Source: Ichthyophthirius multifiliis (taxonomy: Eukaryota; Ciliophora; Oligohymenophorea; Hymenostomatida). From it: a stretch of 37,017 nucleotides of DNA. A program made the translations under genes and the position numbers. Of the stretch, positions 11,001 through 22,589 are shown in pieces. Each line of letters begins with the position of its first letter. The first letter of the stretch is position 1. The DNA lies in NCBI RefSeq assembly GCF_000220395.1, contig NW_004086151.1:1-37017 (forward strand), read 5' to 3'. The notes beneath the pieces are model-generated. The model saw only the letters and a program-made list of their open reading frames with translations. It made no database searches and was not told the origin of the DNA.

Positions 11001-14000
11001 TAATAATTATACCTTCATATTCATCTTAATCATTTGAGCAATAATCCTATTTTTATTTTTTATTTTAGATACTTTATTCAGAATTAGAAACTTCGAACAA
11101 AACTTGTTATTATTATTATTATTAACTATTAAAATAATTCATTCCTTACCCTTATAATAAACCTTAAAATTATTTATTCTAAAGTCTATCGCCTAAATCA
11201 TCATCATCATTATCTAAAAAATCTAAAGGCTATTAACTAATAGTTTTTGGAATTTTCTAAATAACATTATTTCCTTATTATTATATTGCGTTTTAACCTA
11301 CAGGCTAGAATTGACCAAAATCAATAACTTTTTCATATTTAGAAGTATCCCCTAAAAATTCCCATTCATAAATTCCCTCAAATCCTCCTGCAGTGATAAT
11401 TTTGGTATCATTTTAGACAAAAAGTACTTAATTAATAATATTAGTATGACTTAAAAATATCTAATTACTTCCAGGGCCTTATAAAGAGAAGTCATAATCC
11501 CAAATTTTTAGTAAATTATCTCCTCCTACAGTTAAAACGTATTTAAAATTTTTACTCAAAGCGATACTGTTTGAAGAATTTCTATGAATACAATTTACTT
11601 CTCTTAAGAAGTAAGCTTAAAGACTATTTGGACCGTCACTATTTCTTTAAATTCCGAAAACTTTAATTTAACCTTCTTCAGTAAGAACAAATAATTCGCA
11701 ATTATTGTTTGACCAAAAAAGCTTTTTTAAATTAGCATTCTGGCAATAAATTTTCAATAAAGTTCCCAAAGTATAACTGTCAATAATATTTATATGAGTT
11801 CCACTATCCCCTATTAAAGCCAAATACTCACTATCTGGTGAAAAAGCGCTAAATTAATATGCACTTTAACTCTCTTGTTCTAGAGTTTTCACTAATTAAT
11901 ATTGTCTTTAGACATCGTATATTGAATATAGACAACTTTAATCCCCCACAACCAAATATTTAGAATCTGGTGAATACTAAATATGCTATATAGGAAATTA
12001 TGTTAATTTATCTCTTCTATAATGCAAGTATTTTCAATATCAAAATTCTAAAAACTCCTGTACTAAACCCTGCTGCGAAAGTCATGTTTTATCCATTACA
12101 TGAAATACATAAACATTTATCATCTTAAGGATAGGAAAACTCGTATACTTATTCGTATTTTTTCATATCCCAAAGCCTGATAGACATATCTGCTGAAAGA
12201 GTTACCAAATAGCCACGATAAGAATGAATTTACATATCTATAATTTGACTAGTATGAGATCTGAGGAATGTCTTGTAGTTATTATTAGATAAATCTTATA
12301 CACCTAATCCTCCATTAGAAGTACCACAGGCAACCTTTAAAGCACCTAAGGAAATATCCAAAGACAATAAAATACCTTCATGTTTTGCTTCAATGGAAAA
12401 TTCAGAGAAATCTAACGGCCAAACTCTCAGATAGAAATCTTCACTGCCCGTAATACAGAAACCTGAACTTAAACAAATCGAAGTAATGCCCTCTTCATGG
12501 CATTTGTAGACTGTTTCCAGTTCTTTAGTTTAGTAATTTACTTAGGAAAGCATTCCTTATTTTGAACCGATAAATACTCGTTTTATTTAAGAAAACTAAT
12601 TCACTGCGGAAGGATCGTCATATGAAAATTCGAAATCTAAAACTAAAAAAATATTATTTCGGGCATGATGGTTTAATATTACAGGTTTACCGGGTAAGTG
12701 TTAATTTTTTATTCTCCAAAAACGGATATTTTCCTTTCCACAAGAAACAAGTTTGTCAATTTCCGTTGGAGAATATTTTAATGATATAATGTTAAATTCA
12801 CTTATTTATTTGGCAAATAGTTCCGGTTTTTCTTGTTTTAGATATCTACGATATTCCAAATGATTATTAAATCTCTATTTAATTCATCTGTACCCACTGT
12901 GGCTAATAGCTTTGAGTCATAAGATAATGAAACACATTTTAAATTAGTATAAGGACACTAAAAACCTGTTATACAATCACCGCTTAGGTAATCCCAGATT
13001 CTTACGACGGCTTTTTTTCCCTATTAAGCTGAAACGAGCATTTTCCCGTCTTTTGAAACGTCTAATGAGCATATAGGGGATGTATGTCCTTGGAAAAAGC
13101 GCTGTTTTGGAGTTTTTGTATCTGAAGATATTAATAAAGAACCAGATGTATATATTATTTCATCGGGTAGGTCTTATGATTTTGACCATTTAATATCTTT
13201 ACAAGAATTAGCGGAAAATCCGATAGTGTGGGAAAGGTTACATATGGGATATGGACGGAGTTGATTTTCTGAGTTTTCTTCTTTTTGGAAAATTGCATTT
13301 TTTTTGACGAGATTTTCGACGAGGTAGTTCTTTTAGGGAATAGTATTTTGAGCCGAATCTAATTTTGACACTATTTGTTCTAATTCTTCAGCCTTATTTT
13401 TAATGGGAGATTTTTGAGAATATGGTGATTTTTAAAGATTTTCTTTATTGGAATTCTTGTTTTCTTTTTGTTGTATTTTTTCTTCTTCTTGTTGATTTTA
13501 AAATTCGGGATCGATTTCAGTTGGATAATACACGATTTAGTATTATCCACTCCATTAGCGGTTTTTGATTGGTTTGAAATCTAATTCTTTGGGAAGGTTA
13601 GATATAGAATAGCATATATCGGCTGTAAATAGTCCTCTGAAAGATAATGTAGAACATATTTGTACTTATTTTAGGATATGGATGAATTCTTATTGGTTTA
13701 GTTTTTATAATTCTAAACTTTAGAGATGGTATTAGATATCGAGTACCATTATTGTCCATTTTAAAGGGGCATTTTAGGGATAAGGTATTTATAAAACATT
13801 GTTTTCGATTACTTTGTATTTATCGAACATATTAGATATTGTTAATCGATATGTATTTAGCATTCCTTTTATGTTAAAATCTAAATGGATTATAAAATAC
13901 TTACCTTCAAAAGGTAAAAATTCTAAATATACCTAATTTATTTTTTGCATATAGAAAATATATATGGTAATTTTACATAACGACCTAATAATCCTAAAGA

Positions 14001-14253
14001 TTAAATACCTTATTATGGATCTGGAATTTATATATAATTAGAATTTTATGTAGTTCCGTTTATTATAAGGATTCTTCGACCTATGTCATTATTCTTTTTT
14101 TTTTTATTTTTAGTTTAAGTTTTTTTTTTTTACATGAGCTTCTGATACGTTTCCTTTTTTAGCTTTTTTAGAAGAATTGAATACTTAATATACTTTAAAA
14201 ACATCCACAAAAGGGCGTTACCATGAAACTGTTTGCTTTTTGTTATTATCCAT
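8006..14253 (-). CDS. WDR90: WDR90/POC16 centriolar WD-repeat protein with N-terminal CFAP20-like domain
   Basis: Nine exons on the minus strand, about 1,869 residues (human WDR90 1,748). Introns (window coordinates): 14094-14133, 13933-13976, 10971-11012, 10676-10852, 9648-9730, 9198-9267, 8425-8556 and 8176-8228; all phases check. Residues ~9-200 are the DUF667/CFAP20-like domain (VSWQRPFVDVFKVYQVF, NYIQIPDP, SLGLLGRY, GKYFIIHLDF, RGLFTADICY). WD-repeat propellers follow: KQRFFQGHTSPICSLDVS, GSEDFYLRVWPLDFS, FAYTTQNFIIIENL, HEDGKMKFWNM. A Gln/Asn/Asp-rich linker separates the two propeller halves. WDR90/POC16 binds microtubules and acts at the centriole inner scaffold. Exon 3 shows frame slips at homopolymers near 12836-12839 and 12031-12045. 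Start ATG at 14253 directly precedes the conserved domain. The last propeller is the most divergent part. Confidence 0.94.
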
Positions 14254-14453
14254 TTTATTTTATAGTATTTTTATATATATTTTATGTATTTATTATTTTT
14301 TTAAAAATAATAAATAATATCAATTTTGAATTTTTTAAAAAAAATAAATTAGTTTTATTTTATTTTTTATTTTTTTTTTTAAAAATATATATTTAAATTA
14401 AATAAAAATTTATATATAAGAAATTAAATATAAAAAATAATTTTTTTATTATT

Positions 14454-14485
<32 letters not shown>

Positions 14486-14603
14486 TTGTTAGCATTTAAT
14501 TTACTAAATCTACTCTATATAAAAATAATAGATTTTTATATTTGTGATAATTTTAAATAATTATTAAAAAATTTCATATTATAAAAAAAATTGACAAAAA
14601 AAA
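14254..14603. promoter_or_regulatory. Divergent intergenic spacer between WDR90 and the C2HC-finger gene
   Basis: A 350-bp, almost pure A/T spacer separates the start codons of two head-to-head genes that both look ciliary or centriolar. It must hold the 5' flanks of both. It consists of poly-A/T tracts and alternating AT; I see no discrete conserved motif, so the promoter call rests on position only. Confidence 0.4.
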
Positions 14604-16513
14604 ATGATATAAAAATCTTCCGGTACTATGAATTTTAATAGACCCATAGCTTTGATGTGTTATATATGCGGTCGTGAGTAATAAAAACAAATAATTTTTA
14701 TATTATTAAAATAAAAATAAATATAAATATATATTAAATTCTTTATAAATAAGATATGGCACAAAATCATTAGGTATTCACCTTAAAACTTGTAAATCCA
14801 AATGGGAAATCGAAGAGAGTAAAAAACCTCGAAATTAACGTCGTCCACTTCCTTTACCTCCCGCAGGTTTAGAATAACTTCTTTCTTTAGATGTTATAAG
14901 CGAAAAAGACATAAGAGAATTTAACACTGGTGCCTTTAATAAATATAATAATGAGGCTTTAGTAAAATGTCCTAATTGTAACAGAACGTAAACAAATAAA
15001 ATTAAAAATAAAATAATAATAAAATAGTTTTAAACCAGAAGCCCTTGCTCATCATTAAAAAGCCTGTACACCTAGCAACCCTTTCAAGCCCTTACCTCCA
15101 TAAAATGGTGGTGATGGATAAATGAGCGAATTTCCAGAAGAAAACGACGCCGCAAGTTTAAAACCTTGTGTTTATTGCGGCCGAAAATTCGCTAGTGATA
15201 GAATTGCTAAACACGAAAGTGTATGTAATAAAAGCGATGGCAGCCAAAAATTAAAAACTCCTGTAAAAGGTCTAAATGAAGTAAAATAATAAAGCACTGG
15301 AAGTACAATTAGAATGCCTCATTCAGACTAAAAATCAAATTCGAATTTCAATTCTGGAGGAGGTGGGGGAAATTCAGCTTCTTCTTATAATTCTCCAGTA
15401 AAATAAATTGTGAGACCCAAAACTTTGGTTTGCTATATTTGCGGAAGGGAATTCGGAACTGCCTCACTTTAAATACATATTAAAACTTGCGAATAAAAAT
15501 GGGATATAGAATAATCAAAGCTTCCTAAAAAAGACAGAAGACCATGCCCAAAACCGCCTTAGAATATAAATCAATTAGGAGGTATGAATGCTAATGACAT
15601 CTAAAATTATAATAATTAAGCTTTTGATGCTTATAATAATGATGCTTTGATTCCATGTAAATTTTGTAACAGAACTTTTACTCAAACAGCTTTAGAACAT
15701 CATAAAAAAGTATGTACAGCCGAAAGACCTTTTAAACCGCTTAATAGGCCTTAGTAAGAGTAAAAACAATAATAATAATAATAACCATAGTAACAATAAT
15801 AAAAATAACAATAATAATATTAGTAACAGTAATAGGAATATGGTGTACCTAAAGGAGCTTATGATTTATCGAAAGAAAGTGGCGAATAATATGAATAAGA
15901 ATTAGAATTGGTTCCTTGTGGAAAATGTGGAAGAAACTTTGCCTCGGAAAGAATTTCTAAGCATGAAAAAGTATGTAAAGGACCAACTGAGAAAAAAGTA
16001 GTTATAGAACCTCCTAAAGTAGAAAAAAAAAAATAGCAAGGAGATCCTTTATGGAAAAAATAACATGAAGAATTTATAGAAAGTATGAAATATATGAAAA
16101 AAATGAAAAAAATTTAAGAATAAGGAGGTGATATTAGGCAATTACCGCCCCCAAAAGCTGCTAATACAGACCATTTGATCCCTTGTCCGTATTGTAATAG
16201 AAAATTCAATGATTAAGCAGCTGAAAAGCATATCCCTGCATGTAAAAATACTATTAATAAACCTAAAAGTGTAGCCTAGAGTGCACCTAATACTTTCAAA
16301 ATGATGTAATAAAATTCAGGATAATAATAAATGTAATAAAAATAATAATATGGAGGATTGTAATAAAAGTAATAAGGAGGAGGATAATAATAATAATATG
16401 GGTAGTAAATATTTGGAGGAGGGCATTAATAATACGGAGGAACTTAATAATAGCTTGGATAATAATAAAAACTTGGAGGAACATCATAATAATAATTTAA
16501 ATTGAAAAAATGA
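14604..16513 (+). CDS. Seven-finger C2HC zinc-finger protein (ZC2HC1/ZNF474-like)
   Basis: Three exons (introns 14678-14753 and 14988-15027), 597 residues ending in TGA. It contains seven Cys-x2-Cys...His-x3-Cys fingers of the zf-C2HC_2 type: CYICGREYG..HLKTC, CPNCNRTF..HQKAC, CVYCGRKF..HESVC, CYICGREFG..HIKTC, CKFCNRTF..HKKVC, CGKCGRNF..HEKVC and CPYCNRKF..HIPAC. Fingers 1-3 and 4-6 are a duplicated triplet with matching linkers (SKWEIEESKKPRNQRRP versus QKWDIEQSKLPKKDRRP). Gln-rich linkers and a Gly/Gln-rich C-terminal tail complete the protein. Proteins with such fingers are frequent in ciliated organisms; zinc binding is expected, while the ligand or partner is unknown. It is head-to-head with WDR90. 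The first intron falls inside finger 1. Confidence 0.93.
15765..15845 (+). repeat. Poly-Gln tract encoded by TAA/TAG/CAA repeats
   Basis: An imperfect trinucleotide array (AATAAT/AACAAT/AGTAAC phases) within the C2HC-finger gene, between fingers 5 and 6. It reads as a near-pure Gln run because TAA and TAG mean Gln. A similar Gln/Gly array occupies 16310-16495 at the C-terminus. Confidence 0.75.
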
Positions 16514-16632
16514 AATAATATAATTTAATATTATATAATTATATATTTGGCTATTTCTATTTTTGTTCTATATTTAAAAAAATATTTTTTTATTTATTTA
16601 TTGATTTTATTTTTTAATCTAAAAAATAATAT

Positions 16633-17454
16633 TCATTTAGTTTTTCTTTTTACATATTTTATATAGAGAATACAACTAAAAATACTTCCTATAATAAAGA
16701 TACTAGAAACAAATAAGAAATGCTTATTTATATTAGCTTTTTAAATGGATTTTTTTTCTATTTAACTTTACTATTATTCCCTAATTATTTTATTTTTATT
16801 AAATCTCCTCATTTCAAAATAACTAATCGCTTATTCATCAATTTAATCAAATTTGAAACTATTAAAATGCAAAAAATGCTAATATATAGCTAATTTGGAA
16901 ATATAAACCAAATTTAACTACACTTTAATATTAATTTAATCTATTTAAACATTAATTATATCTTCTGTAAAATATTTTGGGAAATCAAAATTAATATCTC
17001 CATTAAAGAACAAAATTATGTATATTTTTTATCCTTCAATATGTTTAAATTTTTAATTTTTTAATGTTTTTTTCATATTCTCTATCGCATTTTCTTATTA
17101 CCTTTTCAATTTAGAATTTGTTATTTTCAAATTACATTATATGTAAACTAAATCTTTATTTTATAATTAGAAATCGTTTCCAAAAGTATTAATTAAAATT
17201 TAATTTTTGCTCAAAGTTGAACTTTTTTTTAAAATTTATCTCATATGATCATAAAATTGGCTTATATTATATACATTTTCGATATTTGGGGTGAATATGT
17301 GTTTTACTTGTAATGTTTCAGATGTATTTTATAAAAAAAATAAAGGAATACAATTATCCATTATTATATATTTTAAGTATTTTTCCAAAAAATTGCTTTC
17401 AATTTTATTAAAATAATTTACAATACTTTTTTCTGAAAAGCCTGTTAATGACAT
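16633..17454 (-). CDS. Tail-anchored hypothetical protein, 273 residues
   Basis: An intronless minus-strand frame of 274 codons from ATG at 17454 to TGA at 16633. The protein starts MSLTGFSEKSIVNYFNK and is mostly soluble with mixed alpha/beta character (IYIILFFNGDINFDFPKYF). It ends in a Gln/Lys-rich stretch and one strong membrane segment, HFLFVSSIFIIGSIFSCILY, followed by a basic tail KYVKRKTK. That topology (no signal peptide, a single C-terminal helix with positive residues after it) suggests a tail-anchored protein with its bulk in the cytosol. Internal KRQQENAIENMKKTLKNQ may be a short coiled coil. It resembles SNARE-like architecture only superficially, with no clear SNARE heptads. 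Divergent from the DHHC gene, 179 bp apart. Confidence 0.7.
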
Positions 17455-17633
17455 TTTATTTTTCCGAATTTTTAAAATTTAAAATTATATTTTGGGATAT
17501 AAAAATGAAGTTTTTTTTATAAATTAAAAAAGTTTTTTTTATTTATAATTTTTTTTTAGTTTTTTTAAAAATTATATTTTTATTAAGTTTTTTTTTTAAA
17601 AATATAATATTTTTAATAAATAAAATATAAAAT

Positions 17634-19182
17634 ATGAAACAAAGCGTAATAAAAACATTATTTAATTCAAGAGTATTTTACATATGTTTACATTTGTATA
17701 CATTTTTTTTAATTTACGCATTTGATAACACAATTAATGAGAAAATTAATTAATTTGATATATTTTATACCTTTATATATCCATTATTGATTTTAATTTC
17801 ATTCATTTTATTTTGGAATTGTGGAAAAAATCCAGGATATGCACCAATATAGCCCAAAAACGATATAGAAGCATCCCAAAATAATACAGATAAAAGTTCA
17901 GAATTATTTAATGGAAATCATGTTAGTGAAATAGAACTTAATTTAATAAATTAATAAAATTAAGAAAAATAAGATTATAATAAATCATTTGAAAACTCAG
18001 ATGCATAAAGTATAATATCTAACAAAATTTATTAGAGTTCAAAAATTAATTAAAACTATTAATTACTAAAATAAAATCTTCCATCATTATTTTTTTGTGA
18101 AAAATGCAATAGATATTAACCTTTTAGATCAAAACATTGTGATGAATGTGAAAGATGTATTTGCAAATATGATCATCATTGGTACTGTAATTATATATAA
18201 GTTTTTTTTTAATTAATTGTATTAAAATTTAAAATAAAAAACTAAATCAAAAAAAATCAAAATAATGAATTATACATTTAATTTTAAATAAATATAAAAA
18301 TAATAAAAAAATTAAATATTATATAAAAGAGTAAATATAATAAAAAAAAAATATATATATAAATATATAAATAAATATATATATATATGTATATATATAT
18401 AAATATATATAAATATAATATATACGTATTATTTTATATATTTAAATTATAAAATTTATTAATATTTATATTTTTATATTATTATTATCTTACTTCATTA
18501 TATTTTTAATAATAATAATTATAATAATTAAAAATTAATAATAATATTAGTTTTTGGATTGGTGGCTGTGTAGGTGAATTGAATCATAGACTTTTTTGGC
18601 TCTTTTTATATTTTTAATTCATAGTTATTTATCTTACTCTTAATAATGTATGAAATGTATATTTTATTTTTTTAAATATAAATTTAAATTTATTACAATT
18701 TTTAGTTTTTAGATTCTATTAATTAGTATTTAATTGTTGATGAAAATGGAAATGAGATATATCTACTTGAATATCATCTTTTTGGTTTTTTATGTCTTAT
18801 TTTATTTATTTTTCTTATTTTTGTTGTAAATATTTATTTATCTTTAATTTATTTATATTTACTTTTTTTTTAGGGTATTTTATTTTTATACCATACATTT
18901 CTTATTCTTACAAATTAAACAACATGGGAAAGTAATAAAAAACAATAAATTACGTATCTTAAAATATACCCAAGAGGGTTTTATCCGTTTAATGAAGGAA
19001 TAATTAAAAATATTAAGACTATTTTTTTTCATAATGAATAATTAAAGTAAAAAAAATTATTTATATATTAAATAATTCAATATAATAGAAAATGGGTTAT
19101 ACCAACTTAATAAGAAGTTGCTTAAAGGTAATAAAATAATTGGTATAATATATTTGAAAATAAATATTATAGTTGTTGTTGA
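17634..19182 (+). CDS. DHHC-type protein S-palmitoyltransferase
   Basis: Four exons (introns 18182-18550, 18648-18705, 18826-18873), 357 residues. Two N-terminal membrane segments (about residues 14-30 and 48-66) precede a Gln/Asn-rich cytosolic loop. The Cys-rich domain follows: FFCEKCNRYQPFRSKHC, CDECERCICKYDHHC, then FWIGGCVGELNH. DHHC is at residues 180-183 with Cys183 the acyl-accepting residue; Phe replaces the usual Pro after DHHC. Two more membrane segments (LFWLFLYFQFIVIYL and FLCLILFIFLIFV region) and the TTxE motif (QTTWES) come next. The protein ends Cys-Cys. The enzyme transfers palmitate from palmitoyl-CoA to cysteines at Golgi or plasma membrane. The 369-nt first intron, long for this window, interrupts the catalytic Cys codon. 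Confidence 0.95.
18350..18422. repeat. AT microsatellite inside the first DHHC-gene intron
   Basis: Alternating AT/TATA repeats with interspersed AAATATATAA units account for much of the unusual length of the 369-nt intron, suggesting expansion of an originally short intron. Confidence 0.7.
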
Positions 19183-19514
19183 ATTTATTCATATTGTTAA
19201 GTTTATATTGTTATATACTTATTTCTAAATATAAATAAAACTCAATATAAAATTTTTAAAATATTAGGATAATAAATAAAAAGGTTTTTTATATAAAAAA
19301 TATAATGATATAATGATATTAAAAGCATCCACTCAATTGAAATACTAAATTTATATTAAATTATTATAATAAATAATTTTCAACTAAAATTAAAAACAAA
19401 ATTAAAATTAAATAAAATAAAATAAAATAAAATATGCAAAATATAATTATTAAAGCTACATATATATATATAATAATTTTATCAAATTTAAACATATAAA
19501 AATTAATTAAAAAT

Positions 19515-20856
19515 ATGCTTTCAAATATCCAAAGATTCTAATTTTCCGTAATTCATACTCCTATATGTATAATCGGTGGTGGTACTGCTGCATTAAATTT
19601 CACTTCCTAACTACCTAAATATAAGGGTGTCCAAAGTAAAATGTTAAGAGTATTCGACAGCACTAAAATACACTATTATTAACCTGGTTGGACTATGGTT
19701 GGGGGAGGAATATTCAATGCTAGCAAAACCCAAAGATTGTAAGAAAGTTTATTTAATCCTGAAATAAATATGACTTATAGTAAAGTTAAAAAAGTACTTC
19801 CTGATTAAAACAAACTAATAACAGAAGATGAAGTTTAATACTCTTACGATCAATTAGTAATAACATCAGGATTAGAAACTCACTTTTAAGGAGTAAAAGG
19901 TATAAATAAATATATATTTTTAAAAAAAAATATTAATAAAAAAAGGTATGTAAGAAGCCTTAGATGATCCTAATTGCCCAGTAGGTTCTATTTATTGGAA
20001 AGATTATGCCGTGAAATTTTCAAAGTTAGTAGAAAATTTCTAAGGAGGTAATGTGATTTTCACAGAGCCTTAATAACCAATAAAATGCGGAGGTGCTCCC
20101 TAAAAAATAATGTACTTAACAGAACATAGATTTAGAAATAAAGGGATAAGAAAAAGATGCCATATCGAGTTTTAAAAATGTCCTGCTGTAGTATTTGGAG
20201 TACCTAAATATTCAGAAGCCTTAACAAAATTAATAGCTGAAAAAGATATTACACTAAAATTAAAGTCAAAACTTATAGAAATTAAACCAAAAGAAAGAAT
20301 CGCTGTATTCGAAGATTAGGATACTAAATAATTAACAGAACGCTAATTTGATTTATTACATGTAGTACCGCCCTAAAAAGCACCTAACTATATCCAAGAA
20401 AGTGATTTAGGAGATGCTTCAGGCTTTTGTGATGTCGATAAGTATACTTTTATACATAAAAAGTATAAAAATGTATGGTCTATTGGAGACAGTTCTAATC
20501 TGCCCACGTCAAAAACTGCGGCTGCTGTTATGAGTTAAACTCCAGTCCTTGCCTAGAATATTTTACATATGTGGAGAGATAATTAAAGTGAGAGTAGTTT
20601 ACCTAGAAAATATTAAGGATATACGAGTTGTCCTATTTTTACAGGAGATTATAAACTTATTTTGGCAGAATTCAAATATGATGCAGTTGTAGATGAAACA
20701 TTTTATTCAAATTAGGATAAACCACATTATGCGTTTTATTTATTGAAAAAATACTTCTTCCCTTTTGCTTATTGGAATTTTGTACCAAGAGGGATTTGGT
20801 ATGGAAGATAGGGAATATTACCTCATTTTAGTAATCATTTGACAGGAATATTTTGA
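19515..20856 (+). CDS. SQOR: Sulfide:quinone oxidoreductase, mitochondrial
   Basis: Two exons with one 46-nt intron (19900-19945), 431 residues, close to animal SQOR (about 450). It is a flavoprotein of the inner mitochondrial membrane that oxidises H2S and passes electrons to ubiquinone. Signatures: CIIGGGTAA dinucleotide-binding start, YYQPGWTMVGGG, YDQLVITSGL, IKCGGAPQKIMYLTE (redox Cys near residue 175), LHVVPPQKAP, NVWSIGDSSNLPTSKTAAA (FAD-contacting) and YQGYTSCPIFTG (second redox Cys near 355). The last Gly of the usual GxGxxG is Ala. The short N-terminus MLSNIQRFQFSVIHTP is basic and Ser-containing, compatible with a mitochondrial presequence. The C-terminal aromatic stretch (KKYFFPFAYWNFVPRGIWYG) fits the family's membrane anchor. 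Start is the only ATG ahead of the FAD motif. Confidence 0.97.
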
Positions 20857-21246
20857 ATATAATATTAATAATTTAATAAATGCATTTTCATAAGCTTAGT
20901 AAATATAACATCTCTATAATTTTATTTTTAACATTAAATATTTATTATACTTTTAATTTAATATTTTTTTTTTATTTTGAAAATAATTATATTTGAAAAA
21001 TAAAAAATTTTAAATATTTGTAAAAATAAAAAATAAGCCTTAAAAGATAATACGAAATTTATGATCTTTTATTTTCTTTTTATAAAATTATTTTATTTTA
21101 TTTAATATGTTAATATTAAATTAAAATTTAATTTTAATTTTTATAAAAAAAATTATTCTGTTTGATAGAGTGTCTGATAAGTTAATTAAAAAAACTAAAC
21201 AATTTTTTTAATAAATTAAAAAAAAGTTATTAATTCTAATAAAAAT
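20857..21246. other. Intergenic A/T-rich spacer
   Basis: About 390 bp of A/T-rich sequence between the SQOR stop and the next start on the same strand. Nothing coding or structured was recognised; it should hold a 3' flank and a promoter. Confidence 0.55.
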
Positions 21247-22475
21247 ATGTTTTTATAAAATTATAATAGTACGAAATATTAAAAATTAAATAATATTTAA
21301 AAAGTGTAATTTAATTCTTTGTAGACAACTTTTTAACAAACAGAAGGAGATTTTTTAAAAACGAGTATTAAATTCTACAATCCTTATAATCCAATAAAAT
21401 CTTATATAAACTATAAGATAAAAAAAAAAAATTTATGCACTACATAAAATTAAAAAAGTGAAAATAATATATTATCATCTACATTATTAAAAGATTAAAG
21501 TATTATTAATAAAGAAAGATTTGAAAAATCAAAAGAGTCAAATTCTAATTAAAAAAAGTTAAATAATCAAATTAAATGTTAAGATAATGCTTATTATGAA
21601 ATTTTAAAAGAATTAAAATATTTGCGAAAAATACGATCTAAATCTTAAAAATACTTAAATTAAGTCAAAAAATAATCAATTTCTATCTAACGTGAGTTTA
21701 AATAAAAATCTCTAATTTTAAACTAGAATAAAGACGATGAATAATAATTGATTTAATATTTAATAGAAGAGCAATTATAATAAAATAAAGGTCCTAAAGA
21801 ATTACATAAAATACTGAAATAAAATGTTAAATAAAATAAAATTTCATATATAATGGATAAAATAAAACAAGAAAAAAATTTGAAATAAATAAAAAAATAA
21901 GTTAATGTCTTAAAAGAAGAAAAAAAGGGTTTTAAGTTCATGTGAAAAATTTTTCTAATTAAGGTAAAGATTAGTAAAGCTTAGCAGTTCCTTTGGTTAT
22001 TCCTATTCGTTATTATAAATTATTTGATTTTTAAAAAAATATTAATTATTTAAAGAATGATGTTACAGATTTTAAAATCGATTTTTTTTAGAAAATTGAT
22101 ATTACGAAAAACTCGTAATAAAATATCGATTATAATGATTGGAAAAAACTTAATTATGAAAAGTTATAAAATTAAAAGTAGGAAAAGATAAATATAAAAA
22201 ATTAAATAGATAATAATTAAAATTTAAAAAGTTAGAAAAAAGTCATTACTGCACATTTTGAATATGAATTTGTCAATGAATTAGGATTTAAAATAAGAGT
22301 TTAGAAACCACCTCCTAAATAATATAATTTTAAATAAGTTGAAAGAATTAAAAATATCAATTAAGATGATTTATTTCTTGATATTATTAATAAAAGATAA
22401 GAAAAAATAAATCGTTATATTAATTAATAAAAAATTTTAAATAATACTTTAAAAGCAAATTTACATAAAAAATGA
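21247..22475 (+). CDS. Hypothetical Lys/Asn/Gln-rich protein with one apparent frame slip
   Basis: From ATG at 21247 the frame is open to TGA at 21943-21945. A second frame, coding-like from about 21927, continues to TGA at 22473-22475. The switch falls on a seven-A run (21920-21926): adding one A yields KEEKK followed by GFQVHVKNFSNQGKDQ and a single protein of about 409 residues. The composition is highly basic and polar; recognisable stretches include YYEILKELKYLRKIRSKS and VPLVIPIRYYKLFDF. The C-terminal part contains HFEYEFVNELGFKIRV. No signal peptide, membrane helix or known motif. The basic coiled-coil character could suit a microtubule-associated protein, but that is a guess. Two adjacent genes, rather than one, remain possible. 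Confidence 0.62.
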
Positions 22476-22589
22476 TTTAATAAAAAAATATGTTTTTTTT
22501 AGAAAAATTAAATAAATATATTAATATTCAAAATTTCAATAATTAATAAATTTTAATCGTAAATATTTTGTATTTAATTTAGTTATAAA

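Noticed and set aside
16296-16487. Minus-strand Ile/Thr-rich ORF
   Set aside because: Antisense shadow of the Gln/Gly repeat tail of the C2HC-finger gene.
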